Shown piece after piece: positions 53,625 through 62,687 of a stretch of 64,000 nt of DNA. The stretch comes from Plantactinospora alkalitolerans (GTDB lineage: Bacteria > Actinomycetota > Actinomycetes > Mycobacteriales > Micromonosporaceae), in contig NZ_JADPUN010000257.1 in the NCBI RefSeq assembly GCF_015690345.1, forward strand, positions 20,436-84,435, written 5' to 3'. The number at the start of each line of letters is the position of its first letter. Position 1 is the first letter of the stretch. The position numbers and the translations under genes were made by a program. The notes beneath the pieces were generated by a model. It did no database searches. It saw only the letters and a list, made by a program, of their open reading frames with translations, and was not told where the DNA came from.

Positions 53625-55085
53625 TCAGAACGGGTACCTCGTGATGTCGCCCTGCACGGTGACCCACTGGGTCTCGGTGAACGCGGCGAGGTTGGCCGCC
53701 GGACCGCCGAGCCGGGGTCCGTTGCCGGAGCCGGCGACCCCGCCGAACGGGGCGACGGCCTCGTCGCTGACCGTCTGGTCGTTGATGTGCACGATGCCGC
53801 TCGGCACCCGTTCGGCGAACGCCATCGCCTTCATCACGTCGCGGCTGAGGATGCCCAGCGACAGGCCGTACTCGCTGTCGGCGGCCAGCTTCGCCGCCTC
53901 GTCGAGGTCGCCGAAGCTGAGCACCGGCGCGACCGGGCCGAAGACCTCGTGCGCGTACGCCGGGGTGGCCGGGGTGATCCCGGAGAGCACCGTCGGCCGG
54001 TAGAACAGATCCTCGTACGTCCCACCGGCGACCAGCGTCGCTCCGGCGTCGACGCTGCCGGTGACCAGAGAGTGGATCTTGTCCCGCTGCCGTTCGTCGA
54101 TGATCGGGCCGAGTGCCACGTGTTCCCGGGCCGGGTTGCCGACCGGCAGGTGGTCCGCCTTCTCGGCCAGCCGGCCGATGTACTCCTCGGCCAGCGACTC
54201 GTGCACCAGGTGCCGGCCGGTGGTCATGCAGATCTGGCCCTGGTGCAGGAACGAGCCCCACGCGCCGGCCGAGACGGCCAGGTCCAGGTCGGCGTCGTCG
54301 AGGACGACCAGCGCCGAGTTGCCGCCGAGTTCCAGCAGCACCCGCTTGAGATGGCGGGCGGCGGCCTGCCCGACCTGCCGTCCGGCGGCGGTCGAACCGG
54401 TGAAGCTGATCAGGCGCACGTGCGGGTCGGCGACCAGCGCCTCTCCCGCGTCGGGTCCGCCGGGCAGCACGTGCAGCACGCCCGGTGGCAGCCCGGCCTC
54501 CTCGAAGATCCGGGCGATCGCGACCCCGCCGGTCACGGCGGTACGCGGATCGGGCTTGAGCACCACCGCGTTGCCCAGGGCGAGGGCCGGGGCGACCGAG
54601 CGGATGCCGAGGATGATCGGCACGTTGAACGGGGAGATCACCCCGACCACCCCGACCGGCAGCCGGCGGGCCAGGCTGAGCCGGGGCTGCGCGCTCTGGA
54701 TGATCTCGCCGAGCGGGTGCGAGGCGAGCGCGGCCGCCTCGTAGCACTCCTGGGCGGCCGTATCCGTCTCCAGCGTCGCCTTGGGCGGCACCGAGCCGGT
54801 CTCCCGGACGATCCAGTCGCCGATCTCGGCGGCGTGCTCCTCCCACAGCCGCCCGGCCCGGCGCAGCACCGCGGCCCGCTTGTCGTAGCTGGTGGCGGCC
54901 CAGTCGCGCTGCGCCTGAGCGGCGTGGGCCGCGGCCCGGGTGATGTCGGCGGCATTGGCGATCCCGGTGCGGCCGATCTCCTCGCCGGTGGCCGGCTCGA
55001 GTACGGCCGCGTCGCCACCATCGGCCCGGACCCAGCCGTCGCTGTAGACCCTGCCGTGCCAGGTGGTCGAATCGAGAAAAGTCAC
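53625..55085 (-). CDS. Benzaldehyde dehydrogenase
   Basis: This aldehyde dehydrogenase has 486 residues from GTG 55085, with AAGGAGG seven bases upstream. The active site has Glu in LELGGNSALV and Cys in QGQICMTTGR. SPFNVPIILGIRSVAPALA is characteristic of benzaldehyde/vanillin-type dehydrogenases. It should oxidise (4-hydroxy)benzaldehyde to the benzoate. Its position directly after benzoylformate decarboxylase and before pobA supports this. Confidence 0.88.
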   Translation of the reverse strand: MTFLDSTTWHGRVYSDGWVRADGGDAAVLEPATGEEIGRTGIANAADITRAAAHAAQAQRDWAATSYDKRAAVLRRAGRLWEEHAAEIGDWIVRETGSVPPKATLETDTAAQECYEAAALASHPLGEIIQSAQPRLSLARRLPVGVVGVISPFNVPIILGIRSVAPALALGNAVVLKPDPRTAVTGGVAIARIFEEAGLPPGVLHVLPGGPDAGEALVADPHVRLISFTGSTAAGRQVGQAAARHLKRVLLELGGNSALVVLDDADLDLAVSAGAWGSFLHQGQICMTTGRHLVHESLAEEYIGRLAEKADHLPVGNPAREHVALGPIIDERQRDKIHSLVTGSVDAGATLVAGGTYEDLFYRPTVLSGITPATPAYAHEVFGPVAPVLSFGDLDEAAKLAADSEYGLSLGILSRDVMKAMAFAERVPSGIVHINDQTVSDEAVAPFGGVAGSGNGPRLGGPAANLAAFTETQWVTVQGDITRYPF

Positions 55086-55135
55086 GCAATCCTCCTTGGG
55101 GTGGTGGTGCGCCGCGGCGGCGACGCCGAGCGGGG

Positions 55136-56740
55136 TCAGGTCTTGGCGTGCCGAACGGAACTCACCGGCACGTCGAGCAGCAGCGGTTCGGTCCGGTCGG
55201 CGAGGGTCGGAACCACCTCGTCCAGCACGGCGACCAGTTCGGCGTGGGTCCGGATCCGGCGGGACGGGCAGCCGAACGACCGGGCCAGCCCGTGCACGTC
55301 GACCTCCTCGAACGCCGGCCAGGGCGGAGTGCCGCCGAACCGCTCGGTGAGCTGGTCCATGACCGCGTAACGGCCGTTGGACAACACCACGTACAGCACG
55401 CCGCAGGCGTACCGGGCCGCGCTCCACAGTCCCTGGATCGCGTACAGCGAGGAACCGTCGCCGAGTACCGCGACCACCGGCCGGCTGGGGTCGCCGAGGC
55501 GCAGCCCGGCCGCGGCGGGCAGGCCGAAGCCGAGGCCGCCCATTGCCGCGGAGACGAAACCGCGTGGCGCGCGGGCCGGCAGCAGCCGTTGCAGGTCGGG
55601 CCGCGACGAGGGGGTCTCCTCGACCAGTACGACGTCGGCGGGTAGCCGCTCCGCGAGTGCGGCGAAGACCTGCGTCGCCCGCATCGGCTCGCCGCCTCCG
55701 GGCGGCGGTTCCGCCACCGGCGCGGCACGCCGGGGCAGCACCGGCCGGTCCCGTGGCGCCACCCGGCCCGCGAGTGCGGCGCAGAAAGTCGCCGGATCGG
55801 CCCGTACCGCGAGTGCGGCGCGGCTGCGGTGCAACTCGTCCGGGTCGGCCGAGACGACCACCACGGCCAGGCCGTCCGGCAGCAGCGGGCCGGACTCGTA
55901 GACGTACTGCCGGAAGGCGGCGGTCCCGACGACCAGGGCCAGGTCGTGCCCGGCCAGCACCGAGCGCAGTCGGGTCCGGTTCGCCGGCAGGTGACCCGCG
56001 AACCGGGGATGGTCCTGCGGAAAACCGGCCCGGGCCCCGAACGCCTCCTGCCAGACCGGTGCCCCGATCCGGTCCACCAGGTCGACCAGCGCGTCCCAAC
56101 TGGCCCGGTCGTCCGCCCCGGCCCCGACGACCAGCACCGGGGAGGTGGCCGCGTCGAGCAGCCCGGCCACCTCGTCGACGGCCGGGCCGGGCGCGTACCC
56201 CGCCGGCCGTACCGTGACCGGCGCGGCCAGGCCGAGACCGGGGTCGACCTCGACGGTCCAGTCGTCCATCGGCACCACCACGATCGCCGGGCCACGGTGC
56301 GCGGCGGCCTCGTGCCAGGCCCGCCGTACCGCAGCCGGCACGTCCTGGGCCCGCACCGGCTGGTCCAGCCAGACCGGGTACGGGCCGGCGAGCTGGTCCA
56401 GCCGGCCGGCGAGGAACGGCTCCTCGGCCAGATGTCGGCGATCCTGCTGCCCGACCAGGACGACCAGCGGTGCACGGCTGACCCGCGCGGTGGCCAGGGC
56501 CCCGACCGCGTTGCCGAGCCCCGCCGTGGTGTGCAGGTTGACCACCGCCGGCACTCCGGTGGCGAGCGCGTACCCGGTGGCCATCCCGACCACGGATCCC
56601 TCGTGCAGGCCGAGGACGAACGTCAGGTCGTCGGGCAGGTCGGCGAGGAACGGTATCTCGGTCGACCCGGGATTGCCGAACACCCGGTCCACCCCGCACT
56701 GCCGCAGTACGCCCAGCGTGGCGGCCCGGACCGTGGTCAT
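55136..56740 (-). CDS. mdlC: Benzoylformate decarboxylase
   Basis: This ThDP enzyme has 534 residues. Catalytic residues coincide with the numbering I recall for Pseudomonas MdlC: Ser26 (FGNPGSTE), Glu47 (GLHEGS) and His70 (NLHTTAG). The ThDP motif GDGSSLYAIQ continues to the Asn of LSNGRYA. The MdlC His281 position (FRYHQY) reads FRQYVY here, so it is Tyr. The enzyme should convert an aryl-glyoxylate to aldehyde and CO2. Its ATG overlaps the ABC ATPase stop, tying it to the importer. Confidence 0.86.
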   Translation of the reverse strand: MTTVRAATLGVLRQCGVDRVFGNPGSTEIPFLADLPDDLTFVLGLHEGSVVGMATGYALATGVPAVVNLHTTAGLGNAVGALATARVSRAPLVVLVGQQDRRHLAEEPFLAGRLDQLAGPYPVWLDQPVRAQDVPAAVRRAWHEAAAHRGPAIVVVPMDDWTVEVDPGLGLAAPVTVRPAGYAPGPAVDEVAGLLDAATSPVLVVGAGADDRASWDALVDLVDRIGAPVWQEAFGARAGFPQDHPRFAGHLPANRTRLRSVLAGHDLALVVGTAAFRQYVYESGPLLPDGLAVVVVSADPDELHRSRAALAVRADPATFCAALAGRVAPRDRPVLPRRAAPVAEPPPGGGEPMRATQVFAALAERLPADVVLVEETPSSRPDLQRLLPARAPRGFVSAAMGGLGFGLPAAAGLRLGDPSRPVVAVLGDGSSLYAIQGLWSAARYACGVLYVVLSNGRYAVMDQLTERFGGTPPWPAFEEVDVHGLARSFGCPSRRIRTHAELVAVLDEVVPTLADRTEPLLLDVPVSSVRHAKT

Positions 56741-57663
56741 CGGCTTCCCGCGTCGGTCGGCTGCCGATCCTCCGTCGTCTCCGGCCCGGTACCGGTGTCC
56801 GCCGGCCGGGATCCGGCCGGCTGCCCCTGCGCGCCGGACTGGTGGTCCGGTGCGCCGGACTGGTGCTTGGCGCGCTGGACCTGCCCGAACACCTGAGCCC
56901 GCAGCTCCGCGAACCGCGCCGAGGACCGGGTACCGAGCTGGTCACGCTCGGCCGGCAGGTCGATCGCGACGTCGTCCAGCACCACGGTCGGCGAGGAGGA
57001 GAGCACCAGCACCCGCTGGCCGAGGTAGACCGCCTCGTCGATGTCGTGGGTGACGAACAGGATCGTCACGCCGAGCCGCTGCCACAACGACCGGACCAGG
57101 TCCTCGAGGTCCGCCCGCGTCTGCGCGTCTACCGCGGCGAACGGCTCGTCCATCAACAGGATGTGCGGCTCGTACGCCACCGCGCGGGCCAGCGCCACCC
57201 GCTGCTGCATGCCACCGGAGAGCTGCCAGGGGTAGGCCGCCGGCACGTCGCCGAGACCGACCGCGTCCAGCGAGTTCCGGACCAGCTCCAGGCGGCGGGC
57301 GCGGGGCAGCTTCTTCTGCTTCAGCGGCAGCTCCACGTTCTGCTGCACGGTCATCCACGGGAACAGGCTGCGGCCGTACTCCTGGAAGACCACGGCCATG
57401 CCCGGTGGCGGCCCCTGCACGGCGGCGCCCTCCAGCACGACTTCACCGGAGGTCGGTGCGAGCAGCCCGGCGATGCACCGGAGCAGGGTGGTCTTGCCGG
57501 CGCCGGACGGGCCGACCACACAGACGAGGTCACCGGCGCCGACGGAGAAGGTGAGGTCCCGGACCGCCTCGACCGACCGGTTGCGTCCGGTGTACACCTT
57601 GCGGAGCGCGCGGACGTCGAGCAGCGGCCCGGCGCCGTCCGGGGAGATACCTGTCGCGTTCAT
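56737..57663 (-). CDS. ABC ATPase, nitrate/sulfonate/taurine type
   Basis: This protein has 308 residues from ATG 57663. Walker A is GPSGAGKTT, the signature LSGGMQQRVALA, Walker B ILLMDEPFAAVD and the H-loop VTHDIDEAV. About 50 C-terminal residues beyond the usual end form a polar tail with repeated HQSGAP/Q units (HQSGAPDHQSGAQG). It is coupled to permease 1 upstream and to the decarboxylase downstream by ATGA overlaps. Confidence 0.92.
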   Translation of the reverse strand: MNATGISPDGAGPLLDVRALRKVYTGRNRSVEAVRDLTFSVGAGDLVCVVGPSGAGKTTLLRCIAGLLAPTSGEVVLEGAAVQGPPPGMAVVFQEYGRSLFPWMTVQQNVELPLKQKKLPRARRLELVRNSLDAVGLGDVPAAYPWQLSGGMQQRVALARAVAYEPHILLMDEPFAAVDAQTRADLEDLVRSLWQRLGVTILFVTHDIDEAVYLGQRVLVLSSSPTVVLDDVAIDLPAERDQLGTRSSARFAELRAQVFGQVQRAKHQSGAPDHQSGAQGQPAGSRPADTGTGPETTEDRQPTDAGSR

Positions 57664-58508
57664 CGGTGCCCATCGTTTCGTTGGAACTGCCGTAGGCCGG
57701 AGTACCAGTGCAGGGCCCGCCGCTCGAAGAGCCGCAGCAGTACGGCGAGCAGGAAACCGAGCAGGCCCAGCAGCAGGATGCCGGTCCACATGTTGGTGAC
57801 CGCGAAGGTCCGCTGGAACTGGATGATGCTGAAGCCCAGCCCGTTGTTCGCGGCGAACATCTCGCTGATCACCATCAGGATGATGCCCACCGACAGGGCC
57901 TGCCGGAGGCCGGTGACGATCTGCGGCGAGGCGGACCGGACGACCAGGTGCCAGAGCCGGGCCGGGCCGCGGATGCCGTAACAGCGGCAGGTGTCGGTCA
58001 GCACCTCGTCGACCGCCCGCACCCCCTCGACCGTGTTGAGCAGGATCGGCCAGACACAGCCGGAGAGGACCACCAGCACCTTCATCGTGTTGCCGAACCC
58101 GGCGAAGAGCATCAGCACCGGTACCAGCACCGGCGGCGGGACCGCCCGGAGGAACTCCAGCACCGGTTCGCAGAACGCCCGGACCCGCCGGAACGATCCG
58201 ATCAGTACGCCCAGTCCGACGCCGAGAACGACCGCGAGTCCGAACCCGGCCGAGAGCCGGAGCAGGCTCGGCAGTACGTCGGCCCGGAGTCGGTCGCTGC
58301 GCAGCCAGACGTCGTCGAAGGCGGCCAGGATCTCGGCGAGCGGCGGCAGGTAGAACGTCTCGCTGTCGGCGGAGAGCACCCACCAGAGGGCGAGCAGGGC
58401 GACCGGCAGGCCGAGGACGGCGGCGATCCACCGGAGTACCCGTGCCACGGTGCCGACGGCCGCGCCGGGGGAGCGGCGTCCGGGCCGTACCGTCGAATGC
58501 GCACTCAT
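57660..58508 (-). CDS. ABC permease 1, nitrate/sulfonate/taurine type
   Basis: This protein has 282 residues with about six membrane helices. The binding-protein-dependent permease loop (CRCYGIRGPARLWHLVVRSA) follows PPPVLVPVLMLF. It pairs with the second permease. The start is ATG 58508 with AAGGATG upstream, 55 bp after the other permease. Confidence 0.9.
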   Translation of the reverse strand: MSAHSTVRPGRRSPGAAVGTVARVLRWIAAVLGLPVALLALWWVLSADSETFYLPPLAEILAAFDDVWLRSDRLRADVLPSLLRLSAGFGLAVVLGVGLGVLIGSFRRVRAFCEPVLEFLRAVPPPVLVPVLMLFAGFGNTMKVLVVLSGCVWPILLNTVEGVRAVDEVLTDTCRCYGIRGPARLWHLVVRSASPQIVTGLRQALSVGIILMVISEMFAANNGLGFSIIQFQRTFAVTNMWTGILLLGLLGFLLAVLLRLFERRALHWYSGLRQFQRNDGHR

Positions 58509-58563
58509 GGGTCATCCTTCGTTCGTGACTGCGGGGCTCGCAGACCCGGCTCACTCCTCGCAC

Positions 58564-59412
58564 TCACGGCGTCTCCTCGCCGCGTACGGACGGATGCCAG
58601 GAGAGCACCGCGCGTTCCAGGCGGCGGGCGAGCCCGTTGACCGCGACTCCGAGCAGCCCGGTGACGATGATCAGGGCGTACATCGAGTCGACGGCGCCGC
58701 CGGACTGCGCGCGATTGATCTCGTTGCCCAGCCCGGGTGCGCCGATGATCAGTTCAGCGGTGATGGCCAGGATCAGGGCCACCGCGGCGGCCAGCCGGAT
58801 CCCGGTGAGCAGGTACGGCAGGGCCGTCGGCCAGAGCAGGTGCCGGATCCGGGTCCAGCGGCTCAACCCGAAGGTGTACGCGGTGTCCCGGGCGACCGGA
58901 TCGACGTCCCGTACGCCGTACAGCACCTGGACGAGGACCTGCCAGAACGCGGCGTAGACCACCAGGAGCAGCACGGAACCCAGCTCGCTGCCGAACAGCA
59001 GTACGGCGAGCGGGATCAGTGCCACCGAGGGGATCGGCCGGAGGAACTCGATCGTCGAGGCGGTGAACTCGCGCAGCACGGGCACGGTGCCGAGGACGAA
59101 CCCCACCACGACGCCGAGGGCGACCGCGATCGCCAGGCCCAGGAACCAGCCTCGCAGCGTGTCGGCGACGGCGGTCCAGAACCGGCCCTCGCCCAGCAGT
59201 TCGGCCAGGGCTCCGGCGATCCGGCTGGTCGGCGGAAGGTAGTTCGCCGAGACGAGCCCGCTGCGCGGTACCACCTCGAGCACCGCCAGGAAGGTGGCGA
59301 AGCCGAGCAGCCCGAGCAGCGCGTTGCCGCCGCGCGGCCCGGTCCCGCCGGACCGACCGGCGGGTACCGGTGCGGTCGCGGCGGGCGGCGGTACGGTGGC
59401 CGCTGGCGTCAC
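58564..59412 (-). CDS. ABC permease 2, nitrate/sulfonate/taurine type
   Basis: This protein has 282 residues with about six helices; IPSVALIPLAVLLFG and the cytoplasmic loop FGLSRWTRIRHLLWPTALP are typical. GTG 59412 overlaps the stop of the binding-protein gene. Two distinct permeases make the pore a heterodimer, unlike the single SsuC/TauC homodimer. Confidence 0.9.
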   Translation of the reverse strand: MTPAATVPPPAATAPVPAGRSGGTGPRGGNALLGLLGFATFLAVLEVVPRSGLVSANYLPPTSRIAGALAELLGEGRFWTAVADTLRGWFLGLAIAVALGVVVGFVLGTVPVLREFTASTIEFLRPIPSVALIPLAVLLFGSELGSVLLLVVYAAFWQVLVQVLYGVRDVDPVARDTAYTFGLSRWTRIRHLLWPTALPYLLTGIRLAAAVALILAITAELIIGAPGLGNEINRAQSGGAVDSMYALIIVTGLLGVAVNGLARRLERAVLSWHPSVRGEETP

Positions 59413-60371
59413 GGGAGGATGTCCGCCACGTCAACCTTCTCTTTGATCAGCCCGTCGCTCACCATCAGGTCGGCCAGGGTCTGCACCGACTCGCGGTTGA
59501 TCTCGGCGGGCCAGGCCGGCAGGACGATCTTCGCGGCCACGGCAGGGTCGATCTTCGTGTACGTCTGGAGTACCTGCCGGGCCTCGTCCGGGTGCTCCTG
59601 CGCGTACTTCAGCGACTTGTCCATCGCGGTCTTGAACCGGCCGGTGAGGTCGGCCTTCTGGGAGATGGTCTGCTCGGTGGCGAAGTACGCGGCCACCGTC
59701 ATGTTGGGGATGGCCTCGGCGAAGTTGTAGGCGACGACCCGGGCGCCCTGGTTCTGCGCGATGGTGAAGAACGGTTCGACGACCATCGCGGCGTCGACCC
59801 GCTTGCTCATCACCGCCGCCGGCATCTCCGGGAAGGGCAGTTCGGTCCACTTGATGTTCGAGGCGTCGCCGCCGGCCTTGCGGATCGACGCCCGGGTGGT
59901 GGTGTCGGTGATGTTGTTCAGGTTGTTGATCGCGATGTTCTTGCCGGCCAGGCCGGCCGCGTCCTTGATCGGGCTGTCCGGTGGCACCACGACGCCGCCG
60001 AAGTCCTCGCCGGGCTTGCCGGTGGAGGCGTTGCCGACGGTGACCGCCTTGACCGGGATGTTCTGCGAGTGGGCCTGGATCAGTGACACGACGTTGCCGA
60101 AGGCGAAGTCGAACTGGCCGCTGACCACGCCGGTGACGGCGACGGAGCCACCGGTCGTGTTGATTACCTCGATCTCGATGTTCTGTTCCCGGAAGAAGCC
60201 CTTCGCCTTGCCGAGGTGCAGTGGGGCGACGTCGATGATGGGGATCGCGCCGACCTTGACCTTGTCCAGGCCGCCGGATCCGCCCGAAGGCGTGTCGTCG
60301 GATGAGGAGCCGCAGGCGGCGACGGCGAAGAGGGTGACGAGGGCGGTGGTGGTGGCGGCGAGACGGCGCAT
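59409..60371 (-). CDS. ABC substrate-binding lipoprotein, nitrate/taurine (SsuA/THI5) type
   Basis: This protein has 320 residues; the signal peptide ends in lipobox VAAC (Cys20). The mature part matches NMT1/SsuA-like proteins (VGAIPIIDVAPLHLGKAKGFF; VSGQFDFAFGNVVSL). Related proteins bind sulfonates, nitrate, phthalate or other aromatic acids. Being first in an operon with benzoylformate decarboxylase, it probably binds an aromatic acid such as (hydroxy)phenylglyoxylate or mandelate. Confidence 0.9.
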   Translation of the reverse strand: MRRLAATTTALVTLFAVAACGSSSDDTPSGGSGGLDKVKVGAIPIIDVAPLHLGKAKGFFREQNIEIEVINTTGGSVAVTGVVSGQFDFAFGNVVSLIQAHSQNIPVKAVTVGNASTGKPGEDFGGVVVPPDSPIKDAAGLAGKNIAINNLNNITDTTTRASIRKAGGDASNIKWTELPFPEMPAAVMSKRVDAAMVVEPFFTIAQNQGARVVAYNFAEAIPNMTVAAYFATEQTISQKADLTGRFKTAMDKSLKYAQEHPDEARQVLQTYTKIDPAVAAKIVLPAWPAEINRESVQTLADLMVSDGLIKEKVDVADILP

Positions 60372-60461
60372 GGGGTCTCCCGGCGTCCGGCGGTCCTGTC
60401 GGGACCGGGCTGGGTGGCTCCGCTGGAGCCTTGAGGGGTGTTGGTGGTCGCTAGCCGAACG

Positions 60462-60482
60462 AATGTTCTCATTTGGAACGTT
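60462..60482. promoter_or_regulatory. Candidate operator of the aromatic-catabolism locus
   Basis: AATGTTC (60462-60468) and GAACGTT (60476-60482) pair in 6 of 7 positions with a 7-base spacer, giving a 15-base core GTTC-N7-GAAC. It lies about 90 bases before the binding-protein start, where it could control the minus-strand operon and perhaps both. IclR- or MarR-type regulators (PcaR, PcaV) are the usual candidates. Confidence 0.5.
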
Positions 60483-60571
60483 GGCACAGTGAGCGAGTTC
60501 ACGTCAACAAGGGCCCCGCAACTTCTCGGCAACGCCCTGGGGGCGCCGGGACGCGCGGGCCGGGGCCTCCG

Positions 60572-60601
60572 TTGACGGATCAGGGGGCCGGGGATTACGT
60601 T
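60572..60601 (+). promoter_or_regulatory. Candidate promoter of the pca operon
   Basis: TTGACG (60572-60577) and TACGTT (60596-60601) are 18 bases apart, about 100 bases before the thiolase start. Hexamers are seen; activity is inferred. Confidence 0.4.
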
Positions 60602-60702
60602 CGACATAAGCACGGTAGTCCGCATATCGAACGGGTCGCGGTCGGCGGACCGGGCGCGACGAGGGGGCGGATGGTCCTGGCAGTAAGCAGTAAGGAGAAG
60701 TG

Positions 60703-61887
60703 GTGACCAACGACGTCTACGTCCTCGACGCCGTCCGAACCCCGATGGGGCGGTACGGCGGCGGCCTGTCCGGGGTCCGTCCCGACGACCTCGCCGCACA
60801 CGTGCTCCGGGAGGTGGTCCGGCGCAGCCCCGACCTCGACCCGGCCCGGATCGACGACGTACTGCTCGGCAACGCCAACGGCGCCGGGGAGGAGAACCGG
60901 GACGTGGCGCGGATGGCCGTACTCCTCGCCGGCCTGCCGCCGTCGGTGCCCGGCGCGACCGTGAACCGGCTCTGCGGCTCCGGCCTGGAGGCGGTGATCG
61001 GCGCCGCCCGGGCGGTCGCGCTCGGGGACGCCTCGATCTGTGTCGCCGGTGGCGTCGAGTCGATGAGCCGGGCTCCGTGGGTGCTGCCGAAGCCGGAGGC
61101 GGGCTTTCCGCGCGGGCCCGAGACGTTGCACTCCACCACCCTCGGCTGGCGGATGGTCAACCCGACGATGCCGGCCGAGTGGACCGTACCGCTCGGCGAG
61201 TGCGCGGAGATCCTGGTGGACCGGTACGGGATCTCCCGGGCCGAACAGGACGCGTTCGCGGCCCGCAGTCAGCGGCGCGCGGCCCGGGCCTGGGCCGACG
61301 GGGTGTACGCCGACGAGGTCAGCGTCGTTCCCGGCACCGACCTGGAGTCCGACGAGAGCATGCGGCCGACCACCACCGTCGAGGCGCTCGCCCGGCTCAA
61401 GCCGGTGTTCCGCCCGGACGGCACGGTGACCGCCGGCAACTCCTCGCCGCTGAGCGACGGAGCGAGCGCCCTACTGCTCGCCGACGAGGCCGGTGCCGAG
61501 GCCGCCGGCCGGATCCCGTTGGCCCGGATCGTCTCCCGGGCGGTCGTCGGGATCGAGCCGCAGCTGTTCGGGATCGGACCGGTACGGGCCGCCGAGGAGG
61601 CACTGCGCCGCGCCGGTGTCGGCTGGTCGGACCTTGCCGTGGTCGAACTCAACGAGGCGTTCGCGGCCCAGTCGCTGGCCTGCCTCGCCGAGTGGAAAGA
61701 TCTTGATCCGGAGATCGTGAATCCGCGCGGCGGTGCGATCGCCCTCGGCCACCCGCTCGGCTCGTCCGGATCGCGCATCCTCGGCTCGCTGGCCTGGCAA
61801 CTGCACCGCCGAGGCGGTGGGCTGGGTCTCGCCGCGATCTGCATCGGCGTCGGCCAGGGCCTGGCCGTCGTCCTGGAAGCAGCCTGA
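60703..61887 (+). CDS. pcaF: 3-oxoadipyl-CoA thiolase
   Basis: This thiolase has 394 residues from GTG 60703, with AAGGAG five bases upstream; GTG 60700 is too close to that site. Catalytic Cys is in NRLCGSGLEAV, His in GGAIALGHPLGSSG and the second Cys in ICIGVGQG. It would cleave 3-oxoadipyl-CoA to succinyl-CoA and acetyl-CoA, the last beta-ketoadipate step. The specificity is assigned from its position 15 bp before pcaH; a general acetyl-CoA acetyltransferase is the alternative. Confidence 0.87.
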   Translation: MTNDVYVLDAVRTPMGRYGGGLSGVRPDDLAAHVLREVVRRSPDLDPARIDDVLLGNANGAGEENRDVARMAVLLAGLPPSVPGATVNRLCGSGLEAVIGAARAVALGDASICVAGGVESMSRAPWVLPKPEAGFPRGPETLHSTTLGWRMVNPTMPAEWTVPLGECAEILVDRYGISRAEQDAFAARSQRRAARAWADGVYADEVSVVPGTDLESDESMRPTTTVEALARLKPVFRPDGTVTAGNSSPLSDGASALLLADEAGAEAAGRIPLARIVSRAVVGIEPQLFGIGPVRAAEEALRRAGVGWSDLAVVELNEAFAAQSLACLAEWKDLDPEIVNPRGGAIALGHPLGSSGSRILGSLAWQLHRRGGGLGLAAICIGVGQGLAVVLEAA

Positions 61888-61901
61888 CGGGAAGGACGGC
61901 C

Positions 61902-62687
61902 ATGACCACCGACCATCTCCGATCCACCGGGTCCGGAAGCGGTCCCGGCGATCCGGTCCGGCCCGGCGGACTCGTGCTGCCCCGGTACCGGCACGACGAT
62001 CCGGACACGCACCCGCCGATGCTGCACCCCGACTACGGGTCGACGAACCTGCGCGCGCCACGGCAGCCGTTGGCCCTGCTGCCACACCGGCTGACCGAGA
62101 TCACCGGACCGCTGCTCGGCACCGGCCGGCTCGGCGAACTGGACCACGACCTGACCCGGCAGCACGACGGGGAGCCGCTCGGACAGCGGATCATCGTGCA
62201 CGGCCGGGTCCTCGACGGGAACGGCCGACCGGTGCCGGACACGCTGGTGGAGATCTGGCAACCGAATGCCGCCGGCCGGTACCGGCACGCGGGCGACAAC
62301 TGGCCGGCACCGCTGGACCCCAACTTCACCGGGGTCGGGCGGGCGATGACCGACGGCGACGGCCACTACCGCTTCGTCACCGTGCAGCCGGGTGCGTACC
62401 CCTGGCGGAACCACCCCAACGCCTGGCGGCCGGCGCACATCCACTTCTCCCTCTTCGGCCGGGCGTTCACCCAGCGGCTGGTGACCCAGATGTACTTCCC
62501 CGGTGACCCGCTCTTCTTCCAGGACCCGATCTTCAACTCCGTCCGCGACCCGCTCGCCCGGGAGCGGCTCGTCTCCCGCTACGACCACGCGGTGACCGAG
62601 CCGGAGTGGGCGCTCGGCTTCGAGTTCGACATTGTGCTGCGCGGCCGGGAGGCCACCCCGTTCGAGGATGGCGACGACGATGACTGA
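61902..62687 (+). CDS. pcaH: Protocatechuate 3,4-dioxygenase beta subunit
   Basis: This intradiol dioxygenase beta subunit has 261 residues. Iron-site regions include the Tyr of AGRYRHAGDN, the Tyr of PGAYPWRNHPN and the HIH motif (RPAHIHFSLFG). LVEIWQPNAAGRY is the family hallmark. Together with the alpha subunit it opens protocatechuate to 3-carboxy-cis,cis-muconate. The stop overlaps the start of pcaG. Confidence 0.94.
   Translation: MTTDHLRSTGSGSGPGDPVRPGGLVLPRYRHDDPDTHPPMLHPDYGSTNLRAPRQPLALLPHRLTEITGPLLGTGRLGELDHDLTRQHDGEPLGQRIIVHGRVLDGNGRPVPDTLVEIWQPNAAGRYRHAGDNWPAPLDPNFTGVGRAMTDGDGHYRFVTVQPGAYPWRNHPNAWRPAHIHFSLFGRAFTQRLVTQMYFPGDPLFFQDPIFNSVRDPLARERLVSRYDHAVTEPEWALGFEFDIVLRGREATPFEDGDDDD

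Larger units (their letters stand above)
60372..60702. other. Divergent control region of the aromatic locus
   Basis: This 331 bp region holds the promoters of both arms. It contains the inverted repeat at 60462-60482 and a + strand promoter candidate at 60572-60601. No coding frame is supported, and no regulator gene is present in the window for this locus. Confidence 0.6.

Noticed and set aside
52375..55089. Apparent 904-residue fusion ending in the MFS transporter
   Set aside because: The N-terminal half is a low-complexity shadow of the benzaldehyde dehydrogenase; the transporter starts after that gene's stop.
53625..56945. Apparent 1106-residue protein containing the benzaldehyde dehydrogenase
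   Set aside because: Upstream of GTG 55085 the frame is a shadow of benzoylformate decarboxylase; the GTG has an excellent ribosome site.
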